A DNA stretch of 64,000 nt. It comes from Cryptomeria japonica (Eukaryota; Streptophyta; Pinopsida; Cupressales; Cupressaceae). The notes under the pieces were generated by a model, which did not search any database, was not told the DNA's origin, and was given only the letters and a program-made list of their open reading frames with translations. Of this stretch, positions 11,387 through 23,616 are shown in pieces. The stretch lies in NCBI RefSeq assembly GCF_030272615.1, contig NC_081411.1:209650244-209714243 (forward strand), written 5' to 3'. Made by a program: the position numbers and the translations under genes. Every line of letters begins with the position of its first letter. The first letter of the stretch is position 1.

Positions 11387-13208
11387 CATTAATGGCTATT
11401 ATGTTGCTCATCATTATGTGACATTGGTAGCTCATTTACTGGGGGCTCATTGTCATTCATGATGGTGCAATTTCAAGTGCAATCATATTTTTGGAGCAAC
11501 ATAATAGCCTAATTTTTCTATGTTATCTCTTGTTCCTATGAGGTAATAGTGTGGAAATACTGATCATCTTTGCTTTAGAATTCTCTTTTCCTAGATATGG
11601 GAGAAGATGTGTATTCTCTTTCTTATCCTACCCACTTCTTGTGAGGAGCATTTTACATACACTAATGTTTTGCTTGCATGAACTCATGTGGGTATGTAGT
11701 ACATTTTGCTTATGTCTAAATCTCTCCCCAGAAGATTGAGTAAGTCCTTCTCATTGACCTTATCCTTGGGAGGCTATGATCTTTTCTTATTTTTTATCTA
11801 AGGATCCACTTTTTCCTATTTCATGGATGGTGTGAACTTTATTACTTGATGTTATTCCTTGTATGCATTTGTTGTTGTTTGTTCAGGGATTCTCTCTTAC
11901 AAGAGGTGTAAGTCCTTGACTACAACCTCTTTTGCACTTGGTAAAATACATCCATAATGAATTCACTCTCCCAATTGGGTTAAAAAGAGCGTCATCCTTC
12001 ATTAAGAATCACTTTCACCTCGCAAAAGAAGGAAGTATTGCATTCTTATTCTCTTCTTTGTCTTATTCTAGAAGATGTTATATTTGTCTGAGACAATTCC
12101 TCTTGGGGATAGGTGTCTGTTGTACAGAGATCTCTTCTCCTCTAAGGATCTCCTTTACACATACTATTGGATATCCCTTTTCAACTATCTTATCCTTGCT
12201 TAAAGAGTGCAAAACTCTCTTGCTTGGATCTATGACATTGTTGCATTTTTGGGGTATCTTCTTTTGTGTTGAAGATAGGTATCCTTGTTCTACTTTTCTT
12301 ATGACATAAACATTACACTTTTTGAGAAATGGGTCATTCTTGGAACCAGAGCATAGACTCTTAGAGCGAGATGTCTCCATTTTTCTTTTATGCAAGGTGA
12401 TTATTCTCGAAACCAAAGCACAAACTCTTGGAGCGAGATGTCACGCTTTTGTACTATACATATATAGGTTGTAGCATACTCGGGCATAGACTCCTATGAG
12501 GTGCTTCTAACCTCCCTTACACACACATGCACGAGGTCGAGTGGAACTAGCGGCATAAGGCTAGACTTTCTCACTCTCCTCCCTTACATGGATCACCTAG
12601 ACAAACTCTAGGGGCTAGTTTTCCATGTCCTTTTTCCCATGGATCACCTAGACAAGATCTAGGGGTGAGAAGTCCATGTTTTCTTTGTCACTATTCTTCT
12701 CATGGATCACCAATGTGTGTATTCATGCTTTTTTTTCCTTTCTTTTCTTCTCTTTGCATTTTGTTTCCATTTACATCCTTCATCTTGTGTTAGAGAACTC
12801 TCAAATCTTCACACTCTTTGTTGTGTTGGAATTGAGATTTATTCCTCTTTCTTACAAAATGATTCTCCATTAGTTTTTGATCTCATATCAAATCTTCTTG
12901 TGAGCATTTGTCATCAATATTCTTTAACGATTCGAAGTGGTAAACATGATACCCTGTTTCAACTCACTAAAATTAGCAAGCCGAAACAGGGGGGGCATAT
13001 AGCTACCCTCGAATTTTCATCACCTTACTTAGTAAGCATTAGATGATTTTGTGATCTAACGTGTGTTTTGTAGGGTGCGGTTCCTAACTGTGTACTGCAG
13101 ATACCGCTCGGGGCTTCGTTCGAAAGACTTATGGATATATCCTTTTTCAAATAATGTTTACTTTTCTGTACTTTATCTTGCATATGCATGTAGTGTTCAT
13201 ATGACCGC
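11387..13208 (+). other. Element B 3' noncoding region with short tandem repeats
   Basis: No credible coding sequence was found; frames near 11932-12309 and 12676-13046 look like chance ORFs. Two local duplications stand out. One pair, at 12334-12376 and about 12401-12441, shares GAGCGAGATGTC. The other, at 12588-12626 and 12638-12676 with a partial third copy at 12698-12711, shares CATGGATCACCTAGACAA and CTAGGGG. Confidence 0.55.
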
Positions 13209-13224
13209 TAAAGTGGGGGCTAAA
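13209..13224 (+). promoter_or_regulatory. Element B polypurine tract
   Basis: AAAGTGGGGGCTAAA directly precedes the TG of the 3' LTR at 13225. This is the expected position of the plus-strand primer. Confidence 0.8.
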
Positions 13225-14876
13225 TGTAGAGTCGTAAATTGTACGCACTTGCTAAGGTGGTACAATTTCACACCTAGTTTAGCACCCGCCTTGGCGCATT
13301 TTGCATTTTGCATTGCATTTTCCCTTTAGCACTTAATTAATCAAATTAATTAGGTCTAAGGTCCTATTTCATCATCTTCTACATCATAAAGTTGGGCCCT
13401 TTCATTAAAGTGTGCCGCTTTCAATTTATTCCTCCAATACATCATTTAATCAAAAACCCTAATTAGGTCCTATTTTGAACTTGGGGGCTTGATTTCGGGG
13501 GTCAAAACATCTCGAAATCAGCTGTCACTTCAGGATTCTCTCTAAAATCATCATATCCGACGGCCCTGAAAATTTGGTGAAAAGTTGTCGGGACCATGGC
13601 GCCCGGAGTGCACACGGTCGTGGACATTTTTCCCAAAATTTTAGGAGTGCAATCCAATCATAAAATAAAGCTTAACCCCAAGAAATTGGCGAGAGATTCA
13701 ATCTCTAGGTCGGCCAAAAGTTGACATTAAGACCTAGGGTTTCATATATAAGAGCTCTCTTTCTTCATTTGAAAGGATCGGGATTTTTGGTTTCAAGGAC
13801 CTTCTATGCAGCGAAAGAGTAGATCTTTGAAGACTTCAACAACATTCAACATCCATCCATCAAGCATTCATCAATTTCATTCATTTAGGGCTTTGTTGAC
13901 ATTGAAGAGCAATAGGGGATTACCGACTGAAGATTGGCTTGTACCCCTCCCTTGGGGCTGGGTATGATTTCATGTTGTTTTCATGTCTTTGCATAAGCCT
14001 CATTATATCATTTTTATTCATGCTTTAGATCACTTTGCTTCTTGATTTGGAGTATTTACATTATCATTTACAAGCAATTAGGGTCTACTTTCTAGGTTGC
14101 TCTAGTTTGCTTACTTGCATTTTAGGATCTTGCACACACACTACTTTTACAATACAACTTGGCTATTCATGGAGGTGGAAATCACCAAAGAGGGGGTTTG
14201 ACTAAGGCAAAACCCTATATAGTTGCCCACCACACCTTTTCAGATATAAGTGCAGGTTTCGGGATTCGGACGACGCCGAAAGTTGCAGATCCAAGAAAAG
14301 CAGGCCGAGACGGCACTCCACACCAAGTTTCAGAGCAAAAGACCAGGACAGGGGCGTGGGGTGCCCTGGTCCTACCAGGACAGGGGTACTAGGCGCCCTG
14401 GTCCCTGGGATAGGGGCGCTAGGCACCCTGGTCCTCCTGACAGACAACAGTTTTTAGCATTTTTGACAGCTTTCCAGGTTGCAAAACAACAGTTTTAGGA
14501 GCAGTTTCAGGGGCAGAATCAGGACAGTGGCACCCGCGCCCCTGTCCCAAACATTTTCATTCATATTTTAACACTGGGTATGCATTTACATTCTTGTCTT
14601 GTCCTTGTGTTTACAACTTTCTATTGTTTAAGTTTAATTCTGCAATCTTGTTATTAGTTCATACTTGCACTTTGGAGTTAGGGATTGAACTTGCATCATT
14701 TTATCTTTCAATTGCAACAAAGGAATAGAAATCCTAATAGGTAGCCCATGGTTCTCTCTTCCACAAAAAGAAGTAGCCAATTGTGTGATACCTCTAGGCA
14801 CTTTCGTATTCCACAAGTGTGTGGTTGAAAGTGAGATTAGGGCATGTTTGCTTAGTGTCACTTTTTCCCCCACACA
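13225..14876 (+). repeat. Element B 3' LTR
   Basis: This 1652-bp LTR matches 6219-7840 throughout. The GC-rich unit at about 14340-14433 is present in three copies (CAGGACAGGGGCGTGG, CAGGACAGGGGTACTAGG, GGGATAGGGGCGCTAGG) against two in the 5' LTR. This accounts for the 30-bp length difference. Confidence 0.93.
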
Positions 14877-15174
14877 CTAATATAGAATTTACTACCAAAA
14901 ATTCTAAAATTTCTAACTGTTGGAACATGATCGAACCATAACTCATATGGAATCTTACCAGTATCACCTTTGATATGTACCCAATTAAGATTATATACCA
15001 TAGTACTCACATCTTCTCTCTAGTATATATGTGGAACATTTCCTTCCAAAATCATGGCTCTAGCATCTTCCTAAATTGTTCTATTATTCCTTTCTACAAA
15101 ACCATTCTACTAAGGGATTCATAGAGTAGATAACTGTCTCTTCACTCAATGCTCTTCACAAAATGCATTGAACT
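14877..15174 (-). pseudogene. Element A integrase fragment between B and C
   Basis: This - strand piece of the Copia integrase C-terminal half continues directly from 6218 once B is removed. It reads, with stops, the P-Q-NG-ERKNRT and W-EA-region equivalents. The same segment in element C lies near 18530-18800. On the right it is cut by the LTR of C at 15175. Confidence 0.75.
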
Positions 15175-16223
15175 TGTTAGGTCCCGGGGACAACTGAGAG
15201 GGGGAGGGTGAATCAGTTGTCATAAATTTAAACCAAAAAAACTTAACCAATCTACTACTTAATACTAGTGAACCAGTCAGTTATACTGGTAATCAGTTTT
15301 ACCAGATAATTGCAATACCAGTAAGAATTAATGCATGAAACAAAAATACAAAGTCATCCACAACACATAACACCAATATTTGTACGTGGAAACCCTGTAA
15401 GGGGAAAAACCATGGTGGGAAACCTTACCCACAATCAGATGATACTACTATAGATAGTAAGTGTATACAAATGGGGTCTACACATGCAAAAAGGCTAAGC
15501 ACCTAGAGCTCACTGCTCAGACACAAAATGGGAGTCACACTGACTACAATTGGATGGTTAAATCCAATAAGAATGTACTACACAAAATAACATCTTCATA
15601 TGTTGGATTTAGTACCGGTGTAGTTCTGATATGCTTTCACAAAAACCTAGCTTCACCTTCAAATGATGTCTTCATGTATAGCTTTGCTTATTCTCGCATA
15701 TACCTTCACACAATTCTTTTTTGCATACCACATTTGATCTTACAAATAAGATCTTACATTTATACCATAACCTAAGACCAATTTTAGTAGGTCAACTCTA
15801 CAATATATTATAATAAGATCATTTTACAAATAATATAATATCCGATGCAATAACCGATTGAACATGTCGGCTTAATGCATTTACAACAATAATAAATCAT
15901 CTCCATACATGTCGTGCTGATCTGGAAAAGATAAACCTGCCAGTGCATAACTTGGACCTATTTGCTGGTAACAACAAATATGCAAATACGAATATACCAA
16001 TAAATAATTCTCCAAGATAAGATGTTCAAACAATTTCTTCGACATAACCAAGTGTTTTCCATGCCATTCCAAGTGTCGGTGATCATTATATACTATCGGT
16101 GTACCATATATCGGTGACTGTGCATAAGTCACTAGCTTGTCGGTGAATGTTGCCAAATCTCTAAAGTGCTAGAGTTTTAGTAGGTGTTGACATCAATGAC
16201 AAAAACATACCAAAATACCAACA
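15175..16223 (-). repeat. Element C 3' LTR
   Basis: This 1049-bp LTR is bounded TG to CA. Compared with its partner, five of six CCGG-containing motifs have lost the CpG (for example ACTAGT at 15264, ACTGGT at 15285, ACCAGT at 15317). Only ACCGGT at about 15614 is intact. Confidence 0.92.
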
Positions 16224-16560
16224 ATCTCCCCCTTTGGCATTGATGGCAACACAAGATGGAAAAACCATCAAAGTGCCAAAACAGAAATACCAAGTGCCAG
16301 CAATTACCAGAGTATAAGTAAACTCACCCAAAGTATCAATCTCTCCCCCTGAGAGTAACATGTGTTTCCTTTGTGTACCATGCTTTATAATATGTTTTTC
16401 CATACCAATCTCTCCCCCCTTGACATCAAATGCCAAAGTTACAACAAAACCAAGTTCATATGCAAAATACCAACCATTTCAGTATACCAACTACTCCCCC
16501 TATGAAGTAGCTTCCTCATCAAAGCCGAAGTAAAAGATTTCTCTATTAATTCTATCAGTT
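16224..16560 (-). promoter_or_regulatory. Element C 3' noncoding region with four polypurine tracts
   Basis: Four C-rich blocks on the + strand (polypurine on the element strand) lie at about 16224-16237 (next to the LTR), 16340-16351, 16409-16421 and 16491-16501, spaced roughly 70-115 bp apart. The one abutting the LTR is the functional-looking primer. The others repeat the same CTCCCCCT core. Confidence 0.7.
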
Positions 16561-17464
16561 GATGACAAATATCAACTCTCTAAGTATCTATTGGTGGGGG
16601 TATGACACCAAGCTATTCTCTAAGATATTCAAAAGTCTCCTTAGGAAGAGGTTTAGTGAAAATATCTGCACTCTGCTCTTTAGTATTCACATAAACTAGT
16701 TTTATTTGTTTTTCAACATTTTCCCTTAGAAAATTCTATTTGATGGAAACATGTTTTGTTTTAGAATGTAGTACCGGATTCTTAGATATATCAATTACTG
16801 TAGTGTGATCACAATAGATAGTTATAGGTTCCTTGCATTTTACCTTTATGTCTTTCAACATTTGTTTAAGCCATAGTACGTGTGTACAGTTAGTTGTTGC
16901 TGCAACATATTTTGATTCTGTTGATGATAAGGATGTACAACTTTGTTTCTTACTCAACCAAGAAACTAATCTGCTTCCAAGAACAAATGCTCCACTGGTG
17001 GTGCTTTTTCTATCATCCACATCTCCTACCTAATTTGCATCTGTGTATGCACATAGTTCAAAGTTTTCATCTCTAAGATACCATAATCCAAGATTTGTAG
17101 TGCCTTGTAAGTATCAGAAAATCCTTTTTATTGCTGATTCATGATTTTCTCTAGGATTACTCTAAAATCTTGAAACAATACATACTGCATTCATGATATC
17201 AGTTCTGGCTTGTGTTAGATACAGTAAACCTCCTATCATAGATTTGTACCTTGTTGGATTGATAGGTGTAGATTCATCCCTTAAAGATAGTTTGTCATTT
17301 GTAGTCATAGGTGTGCTTACTGGTTTAGAATTCTCCATCCCAAATTCTTTTAACAATTCCTTTAAGTATGTGGATTGACTTAAGAATATACCTTTGTCAG
17401 TCTGAGAAATCTGCAATCCTAAAAAGAATCTTATTTCTCTAATCATAGACATTTCAAATTCTTG
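16561..17464 (-). pseudogene. Element C RT C-terminus and RNase H
   Basis: This is the - strand continuation of the frame ending at 17465. It reads SMIREIRFFLGLQI, then KPVSTPM and YKSMIGGLLYLTQARTDI (RT connection). RNase H follows: DDRKSTTSGAFVLG, WLSKKQSC, STESKYVAA and SKNPVLHSKTKH. In-frame stops occur at 17462-17464, near 17162 and near 17021. The catalytic Glu block reads STESKY in place of STEAEY. Confidence 0.88.
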
Positions 17465-18673
17465 CTACATTTCAATAGAAAAGTCTTTACACAATCCATC
17501 TTCTCCTCCAAAGATTATATCATCAACAAAAACTTCTATAGACAAGATGTCATCATTAGTCACTTTATAGTATAGGTTTTTGTCAGCATTACCTTTACAA
17601 AAACCAAATTTAAAAAGATACTTATCCAATCTTGCATACCAAGCTCTTGGGGCTTGTTTCAATCCATACAAAGCTTTCCTTAACCTGCAAACCATATCTT
17701 TGTCATCTATCAAAGAAAATCCATCAGGTTGTTCAATGTAAACTTCATCTTCAAGATCTCCATTCAAAAATTCACATTTAATATCCATTTGATATACTTT
17801 GTAGTTCTTATGTGCTGCAAAAGCCAAAAATAATCTGACTGCCTCAATTCTAGCTACTGGTGCAAAAGTCTCAATATAATCAATTCCTTCTTTCTCAGAA
17901 TATCCCTTACACACTAGTCTTTCTTTATTTTTGATAACCTTTCCATCTTCATTAATTTTGTTTCTGAATACCCATTTAGTTCCAATTACATTTTTATCTT
18001 TAGGCCGGGGAACTAATGTCCAAGTGTTATTTTTCTCAATTTGTTCTAATTCTTCTTCCATAGCTTTAATCCAATATTTATCTTCACATGCCTCATTTAC
18101 TAATGATGGTTCAATTTGAGAAATAAGACATACCTCTTCATTTTCCAATCTTCCTCTTATCATAAATCCTTTGTACTTTTTTCCAATTATCTGATCTTCA
18201 AAATGATTCAATCTTACATACCGGGGTGCCTTTGTTTGCTGTTGTTCCTTAGTCATAGTGGAATTTTTAGATGATACGGGTGTAACTGGATCTTCATTAT
18301 GTACCGGTGGATTCAGTGTAGGTTCATTTGTTATAATTTCTATTGCCGGTTCAGAATCTATATACCTTGAAGTTCCTCTAAATTGTTCATCAATCTTCAC
18401 ATTTGTACTCTCAACAATTTTCTCCAATCTTTTGTTAAAACATCTATATGCTTTACTCTTAGATGAATAACCAAGAAATATTCCTTCATCACTTCTAGGA
18501 TCAAATTTCCCAATATACTCACCTCTTCTAATATAACATTTACTTCCAAATATTCTAAAATATTTAAGAGTAGGAATAATACCAAACCATAGTTCATGAG
18601 GGGTCTTACTAGTTTCACCTTTGATGTGAACTTGTTGAATGTATAGACTATTGTACTTACTGCCTCTCTCCAA
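17465..18673 (-). pseudogene. Element C integrase C-terminus and reverse transcriptase
   Basis: A 402-codon open stretch, part of the polyprotein. It starts in the integrase C-terminal region ([21 protein letters not shown], then [14 protein letters not shown]). The RT follows: [62 protein letters not shown] and [14 protein letters not shown], with both catalytic Asp residues present. A substituted [12 protein letters not shown] follows MDIK where AFLNG is usual. It joins the upstream integrase through a frameshift near 18640-18670 and stops at a TAG that is a simple in-frame lesion. Confidence 0.92.
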
Positions 18674-20019
18674 TATACATGTGGTAGATTTTCTTCTAAT
18701 AACATACTTCTGGTTGCATCCAAGATAGTTCTATTTTTCCTTTCAACAACTCCATTCTGTTGTGGTGTCCAAGGTGCTGATAGCTGTCTTCTGATTCCAT
18801 TCACTTCACAGAATGCATTAAATTCCTTAGATGTAAATTCTCCTCCTTAATTTGATCTTAGACATTTGATTTTCTTACCGGTTTCATTTTCTACCATTGC
18901 TTTGAATAATTTAAACTTTCCAAGTGCTTCTAATTTTTGTTTGAGAAAAGTAACCCAATACATTCTAGAATAGTCATCAATGATTAGCATGAAATATCTA
19001 TCACCTTGTAAGCTTTTAGTTCTAGCTAAACCACATAAATCAGTGTGAATTAAATCAAGAGCATTATTGGATTTTTCTGGAATACTTTTGAAACTAGCTC
19101 TAACTTGTTTTCCAAATTGACATTCCTTACATATTGTATTATGAGGTTTGACAATTTTAGGTAAATCTGTAACTGTCTTAGTAGTACTGATTTTCACCAT
19201 GCAATCAAAGTTTACATGACAGAGTCTCTTATGCCATAGCCAGCTTTCATCGATATGTGCAATCAAGCATGTCTTTTCACTATTATTCAAATGAAATATA
19301 TTACCTCTAGTCTGATTATAGGTTGCAATTTCCAAGCTAGTTCTATTCATGATTTTGCATTTTTCATTTTTGAATTGTAACTGAAATCCTTTCTCAACTA
19401 ATTGACCAACACTCAAAAGATTATGTTTTAAACCTTCAACATAGTAAACATTGTCAGTATTATGCTTACCATCAAGAGATATTGTACCCTTACCTTTGAT
19501 CAAATAAGCTTTGTCATCTCTGAATCTTACTAAGCCTCTATTATATTCTTGAAAGTTCAAGAATTTACCTTTATCTCCTATCATATGATGTGAGCATCTA
19601 GAATCAATGATCCACTCATCCTTTACTTCAATTTTAGCTACCAAGGCCTGCTCTATCGATTGGACTATGGGTGCCGGTTGATCTTCTATTATAGGAACAA
19701 AAACCCATTCATTGTTTGTCGGATCTTCATCAGAATCATCAGTCACTCCTTCATGAGCAAGATAACAAGATTTATCTTTATTCTTCTTAAATCTGTATCT
19801 CTGATATTCAGGGTTAGGCTTGTATGTCCTTCTAGATTCTTCTCTTAGTCTAGCATGTCTATCAGGGCATCTTGAAGCCATATGACCAATCTTATTGCAG
19901 TTAAAACATTTAAAGGGTGCTTTACCTTCATACTTACTTCCAACTGGACCTTTAGGCATTTTCCTTGCAAATAGTGCTTCAAGTTCTTCAAGTTCTTCAC
20001 TTTCTCTCTTGCTTTCCAA
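18674..20019 (-). pseudogene. Element C zinc knuckle, protease and integrase core
   Basis: The frame opens with an acidic stretch, then the CCHC knuckle CFNCNKIGHMASRC. The protease site reads WIIDSRCSHHM, so the D-S-G triad is D-S-R, a change expected to abolish activity. The GAG-pre-integrase H-H-C-C binding site follows (WHKRLCHVNF, then CKECQFGKQ). The integrase core has HTDLCG, IDDYSRM-WV and, after an in-frame TAA at 18847-18849, [10 protein letters not shown] frameshift near 18640-18670 leads into the RT frame. Confidence 0.9.
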
Positions 20020-20702
20020 TCAGATTTGTCAAATGATGATTCAGATGATGTTGATTCTTTAAAGGCTAAATATGTCTTTGTAGTAGCAACAAGACCAAAT
20101 TCCTCAATTTCAAACGCTGAAAGTTTTCCAATCAATGTATCCCTAGTTACTGATGTATTAGGCATTGTTCTTAACTCATTTATAGCAGCAAATTTCATTT
20201 TATAGGCTGGTGGAAATCCTCTTAATACTTTTGAAACAATTTCATCTTCACTTAGGGTTCCTCCACAACATTTAATACCCAAAAGAATTTCATTAACTCT
20301 TTCCATAAAAGCAGAAATCCTTTCATCTTCTTCCATTTTCAGATTTTCATACCTGACTCGAAAGCTTTCAAGTTTTGCAATTTTGACTGTGGAATCTCAT
20401 TCATTAAATGTTTTCAAATGATCCCAAATCGCTTTAGCAGTTGATCTATCTAATAATCCCATGATTTGCTGATCTGTTAATGCGCTCAAAAGTGCTTCTC
20501 TTGCTTTGCAATCATTTTCTTCATCTTTAGTCAAGATAGGTGGATTAGGTTGACTGGAAGTAGAAGTAGTATATCCATTCTTTGTAACTTCCCAGATGTC
20601 TTTTCCAATGCAATTTATATGTGTCTCCATTCTGATCTTCCATGTGCCATAGTCGGTTCCATCAAGTTTAGGACTATCCTTCCTGAAATAGCTAGTAGAC
20701 AT
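20020..20702 (-). pseudogene. Element C gag
   Basis: It starts with an ATG at 20702 (MSTSYFRKDSPKLDGTDY), about 45 bp inside the primer binding site. The N-terminal Copia gag block (YGTWKIRMETHI) and the UBN2-type region (KAIWDHLKTFNE, then KMEEDERISAFMERVNEI and LRGFPPAYK) are clear. An in-frame TGA at 20397-20399 splits it, and a shift near 20000 separates it from the zinc knuckle frame. It would form the virus-like particle in the cytoplasm if intact. Confidence 0.9.
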
Positions 20703-20744
20703 TGGATCTCCTCAAGCTGTTAAAATTTTGCAAAAGAGGAATAT

Positions 20745-20756
20745 GCTCCGATACCA
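20745..20756 (-). promoter_or_regulatory. Element C primer binding site (tRNA-iMet type)
   Basis: On the element strand this reads TGGTATCGGAGC next to the 5' LTR. The usual plant Copia site is TGGTATCAGAGC, complementary to initiator tRNA-Met; one base differs. Confidence 0.85.
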
Positions 20757-20758
20757 AT

Positions 20759-21809
20759 TGTTAGGTCCTGGGTACAACTGAGATGGGGGGGTGAATCAGT
20801 TGTCAAATAAATTTAAACCAAAAACAACTTAACCAATCTATTGCTTAATGCCGGTGAACTAGTCAATTATACCGGTAATTAGTTTTACCAGATAATTGTA
20901 ATACCGGTAAGAATTAATGCATGAAACAAAAAGACAAAGTCATCCACAACACATAACACCAATAATTGTAAGTGGAAACCCTGTAAGGGGAAAAACCATG
21001 GTGGGAAACCTTACCCACAATCAGATGATACTACTGCAGATAGTAAGTGTATACAAATGGGGTCTGCACATGCAGAAAGGCCAAGCGCCTAGAGCTCACT
21101 GCTCAAACACAAAATGAGAGTCACGGTGACTACAATTAGATGGTTAAATCCAATGAGAATGTACTGCACAAAATAGCATCTTCATATGCTAGATTCAGTA
21201 CCGGTGTAGTTCTGATATGCTTTCACAAAAACCTAGCTTCACCTTCAAATGATGTCTTCATGTATAGATCTTCTTATTCCTGGATATACCTTCACACAAT
21301 TCTTTTTCGCATACCACATTTGATCTTACAAATAGAATCTTACATTTATACCATAAGCTAAGACCAATTTTAGTAGGTCGTCTCTACAAGATATTATAAT
21401 AAGATCATTTTACAAACAATACAATATTTGATGCAATAACCGATTGACCATGTCATCTTAATGCATTTACAACAATAATAAATCATCTCCATACATGTCA
21501 TGCTGATTTGGAAAAGATAAACTTGTTGGTGCATAACCTAGACCTATTTGCCCATAACAACAAATATGCAAATACGAATATACCAATAAACAATTCTCCA
21601 AGACAAGATGTTCAAACAATGTCTTCGACATAACCAAGTGTTATTCATGCCATTCCAAGTGCCGGTGATCATTATATCCTGCCACTGTACCATATACCGG
21701 TGACTGTGCATAAGTCACTAGCTTGCTGGTGAATGTTGTTGAATCTCCAAAGTGCTAGAGTTTTAGTAGGTATTGACATCAATGACAAAACCATACCAAA
21801 ATACCAACA
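20759..21809 (-). repeat. Element C 5' LTR
   Basis: This 1051-bp LTR is bounded TG to CA. It keeps ACCGGT at 20871, 20903, 21200 and 21696 and GCCGGT at 20850 and 21661. Most of these are mutated in the other LTR. Confidence 0.92.
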
Positions 21810-23616
21810 TAACTCACCAGAAGTGTTTTCATTACTCCTGTCAAATCTCAATCACTTCAGCTTCAATCCAATCTCAGTCTCAACCGTGGCTTTGAAAATC
21901 ATCAACTTCTCCAATGCTTCAGACTTCTCCCTTAAGAAGGTAACCTACATCATCCTTGAATAGTCATCAATCAACTACATGAAATACTTGTCTCCCTGCA
22001 AGATTATTACTCTAGAAGGAACAGACAAATTAGTATGCACAAGATCCAATAATCCTTTAGAACTATACTATTTTCCTTTAAAATTAACTCTTCTTTTCTT
22101 TCCTAATTGACATTCCTTGCATACCGGATTAGTAGGATTAACCAATTTAGGAAGATCTCTCATTGTTTGTGTACAAGTTATCTTAACCATGCAATCAAAA
22201 TTTACTTGACATATCCTTCTATGTCATAACCAACTTTCATCAATCTAAGTAATCAAACAACTTTTACCACCAACTTTCAAGAAAAAGATATTACCTTTAT
22301 TATTTGTTCCTATTACAATTTGTATTTCAAAACCATTTAAGATCTTACACTTACCATTCTTGAATTGTAAATCATAACCCTTGTCAACCATATGTCCAAC
22401 ACTTCAAAGATTATCCCTTATACCTTCTCCATATAAGACATCATTATCATTGTGCTTAGCATAAAGATAAATGGAACCTCTACCATGAATTTTACTAGCT
22501 TTGTTATCACAAAATATTACTACACCACCATCATAATTGTCCACACTTAGAAACTTACTCCTATCACCTATAATTTGATGAGAGCAGCCACTATTAATAA
22601 CCTATTCATCTTTCTCTTCAACTTTAGTAGCCAAAGTTTTCTCCTCATTAATGCAGCTAGTACAATAAATAGGCATTGGATCCTCTTCCTTGATAGAAAT
22701 AAACACCCATTCATCTCCTAAATTTCCCTTGTTTGATTCATCATTTGTCACACCTTCATCAGTAGCATAATAATATTTCTTCTAATATTTAGGCTTGTAT
22801 TGTTTGGACTTAGGAAATCTTTTCAGACACCTTGATCCTCAAGTTATGTTTCTTCTTTTTCTGGATCTCTCATCTCCTTCTCATATCTAGAAACCCTTGT
22901 AGAACTTTCTCCCAGGTCACATTTCTATTTCCGGGAAAGAGTAGATTTAAATGTAGATTCTGACTTAGGAAGAGTTTCACCAAATTCACTCAAATCAAAG
23001 GTAGAAATATTTCCTATTAGCATGTCTAATCACATTTTTTATAGTCTGAATATCGTCAATAGCAACAACCTTGTGTTTGTAGAAAGGAGGAAAGGGTCTC
23101 AACACTTTATCTACAATATTTTTTTCTTCCAACACTCCATCGACGCATCTGATATTAAACACAAGCTCATTCACTTTATGCATAAAAGAAGTAATATTCT
23201 CATCTTCACCCACCTTCAACAACTCATACTTTTCCTTCAAGATCTGCAACTTGGTAATCTTCACATTATTGTCACCTTCGTACAAAGTTTACAACTTCTT
23301 CTTGATCTCATGCGAACTCTACAAATTCATAACATTAGTCATTTTAGAATTAGTCAAGGAACTCAACAATGCTTTCTTAGCCCTAATATTGAATTCAACT
23401 TCCTTTATCTCATCTAGAGTTTTAGGGCCACTTAGAGGAAAATTATACACATTTTTAGTAATCTTGTAGTAATCTTCATCAATGAATCTCAAGTGACACT
23501 CCATCCATTTTTTCCAAAGAGTAATTCTTTCTGTCAAATCTTGGACTATCCTTCTTCTAAGAATAGGTTGACATCTTGGATCACCTGAACTAGTCAAGCT
23601 TCTTCTGGAGGATCTA
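21810..23616 (-). pseudogene. Element A gag, protease and integrase relic
   Basis: Read on the - strand from 23616: gag N-terminus near 23520-23320 (MECHLRFIDEDYYKITKNVYN, then LDEIKEVEFNIRAKKALLSSLT), UBN2-type region 23285-22995 (KVGEDENITSFMHKVNEL), a ruined zinc knuckle near 22840, protease region near 22600, GAG-pre-integrase near 22100-22450, and integrase start near 21820-22080. Many stops are present. It is homologous segment by segment to element E at 52296-54580 and more distantly to C. It is cut at 21809 by C. Confidence 0.88.

Larger units (their letters stand above)
6219..14876 (+). mobile_element. Element B: non-autonomous Tat-type Ty3/Gypsy retrotransposon
   Basis: The LTRs are 6219-7840 and 13225-14876; each starts TGTAG and ends CCCCCACACA. 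The five bases CTAAT flank both ends exactly (6214-6218 and 14877-14881), proving insertion as a unit into element A. Internal order: primer binding site 7844-7863, ORF1 8179-9462, ORF2 with protease and G-patch 9413-11386, a 1.8-kb noncoding 3' region, and a polypurine tract at 13209-13224. No RT, RNase H or integrase is present in the 5.4-kb interior. LTR divergence, counted roughly by eye, is a few percent, so B is older than D. Confidence 0.93.
15175..21809 (-). mobile_element. Element C: Ty1/Copia retrotransposon, Sirevirus-like
   Basis: The LTRs are 15175-16223 and 20759-21809, each bounded by TGTTAGGTCC and CCAACA. Flanks are GAACT on the left and TAACT on the right, a 5-bp target duplication with one change. 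The 4.5-kb interior on the - strand has the iMet primer binding site, gag with zinc knuckle, protease, integrase, RT and RNase H in Copia order. At least four polypurine tracts precede the 3' LTR, and the LTRs repeat the palindrome ACCGGT; both are described for Sireviruses. I infer that lineage but cannot confirm it. Coding is disrupted at only a handful of points, so C is younger than A. Confidence 0.93.

Noticed and set aside
11932-13046. ORFs in the 3' region of element B
   Set aside because: Cys/Phe/Leu-rich frames with no domain, overlapping in several frames; consistent with T-rich noncoding DNA.
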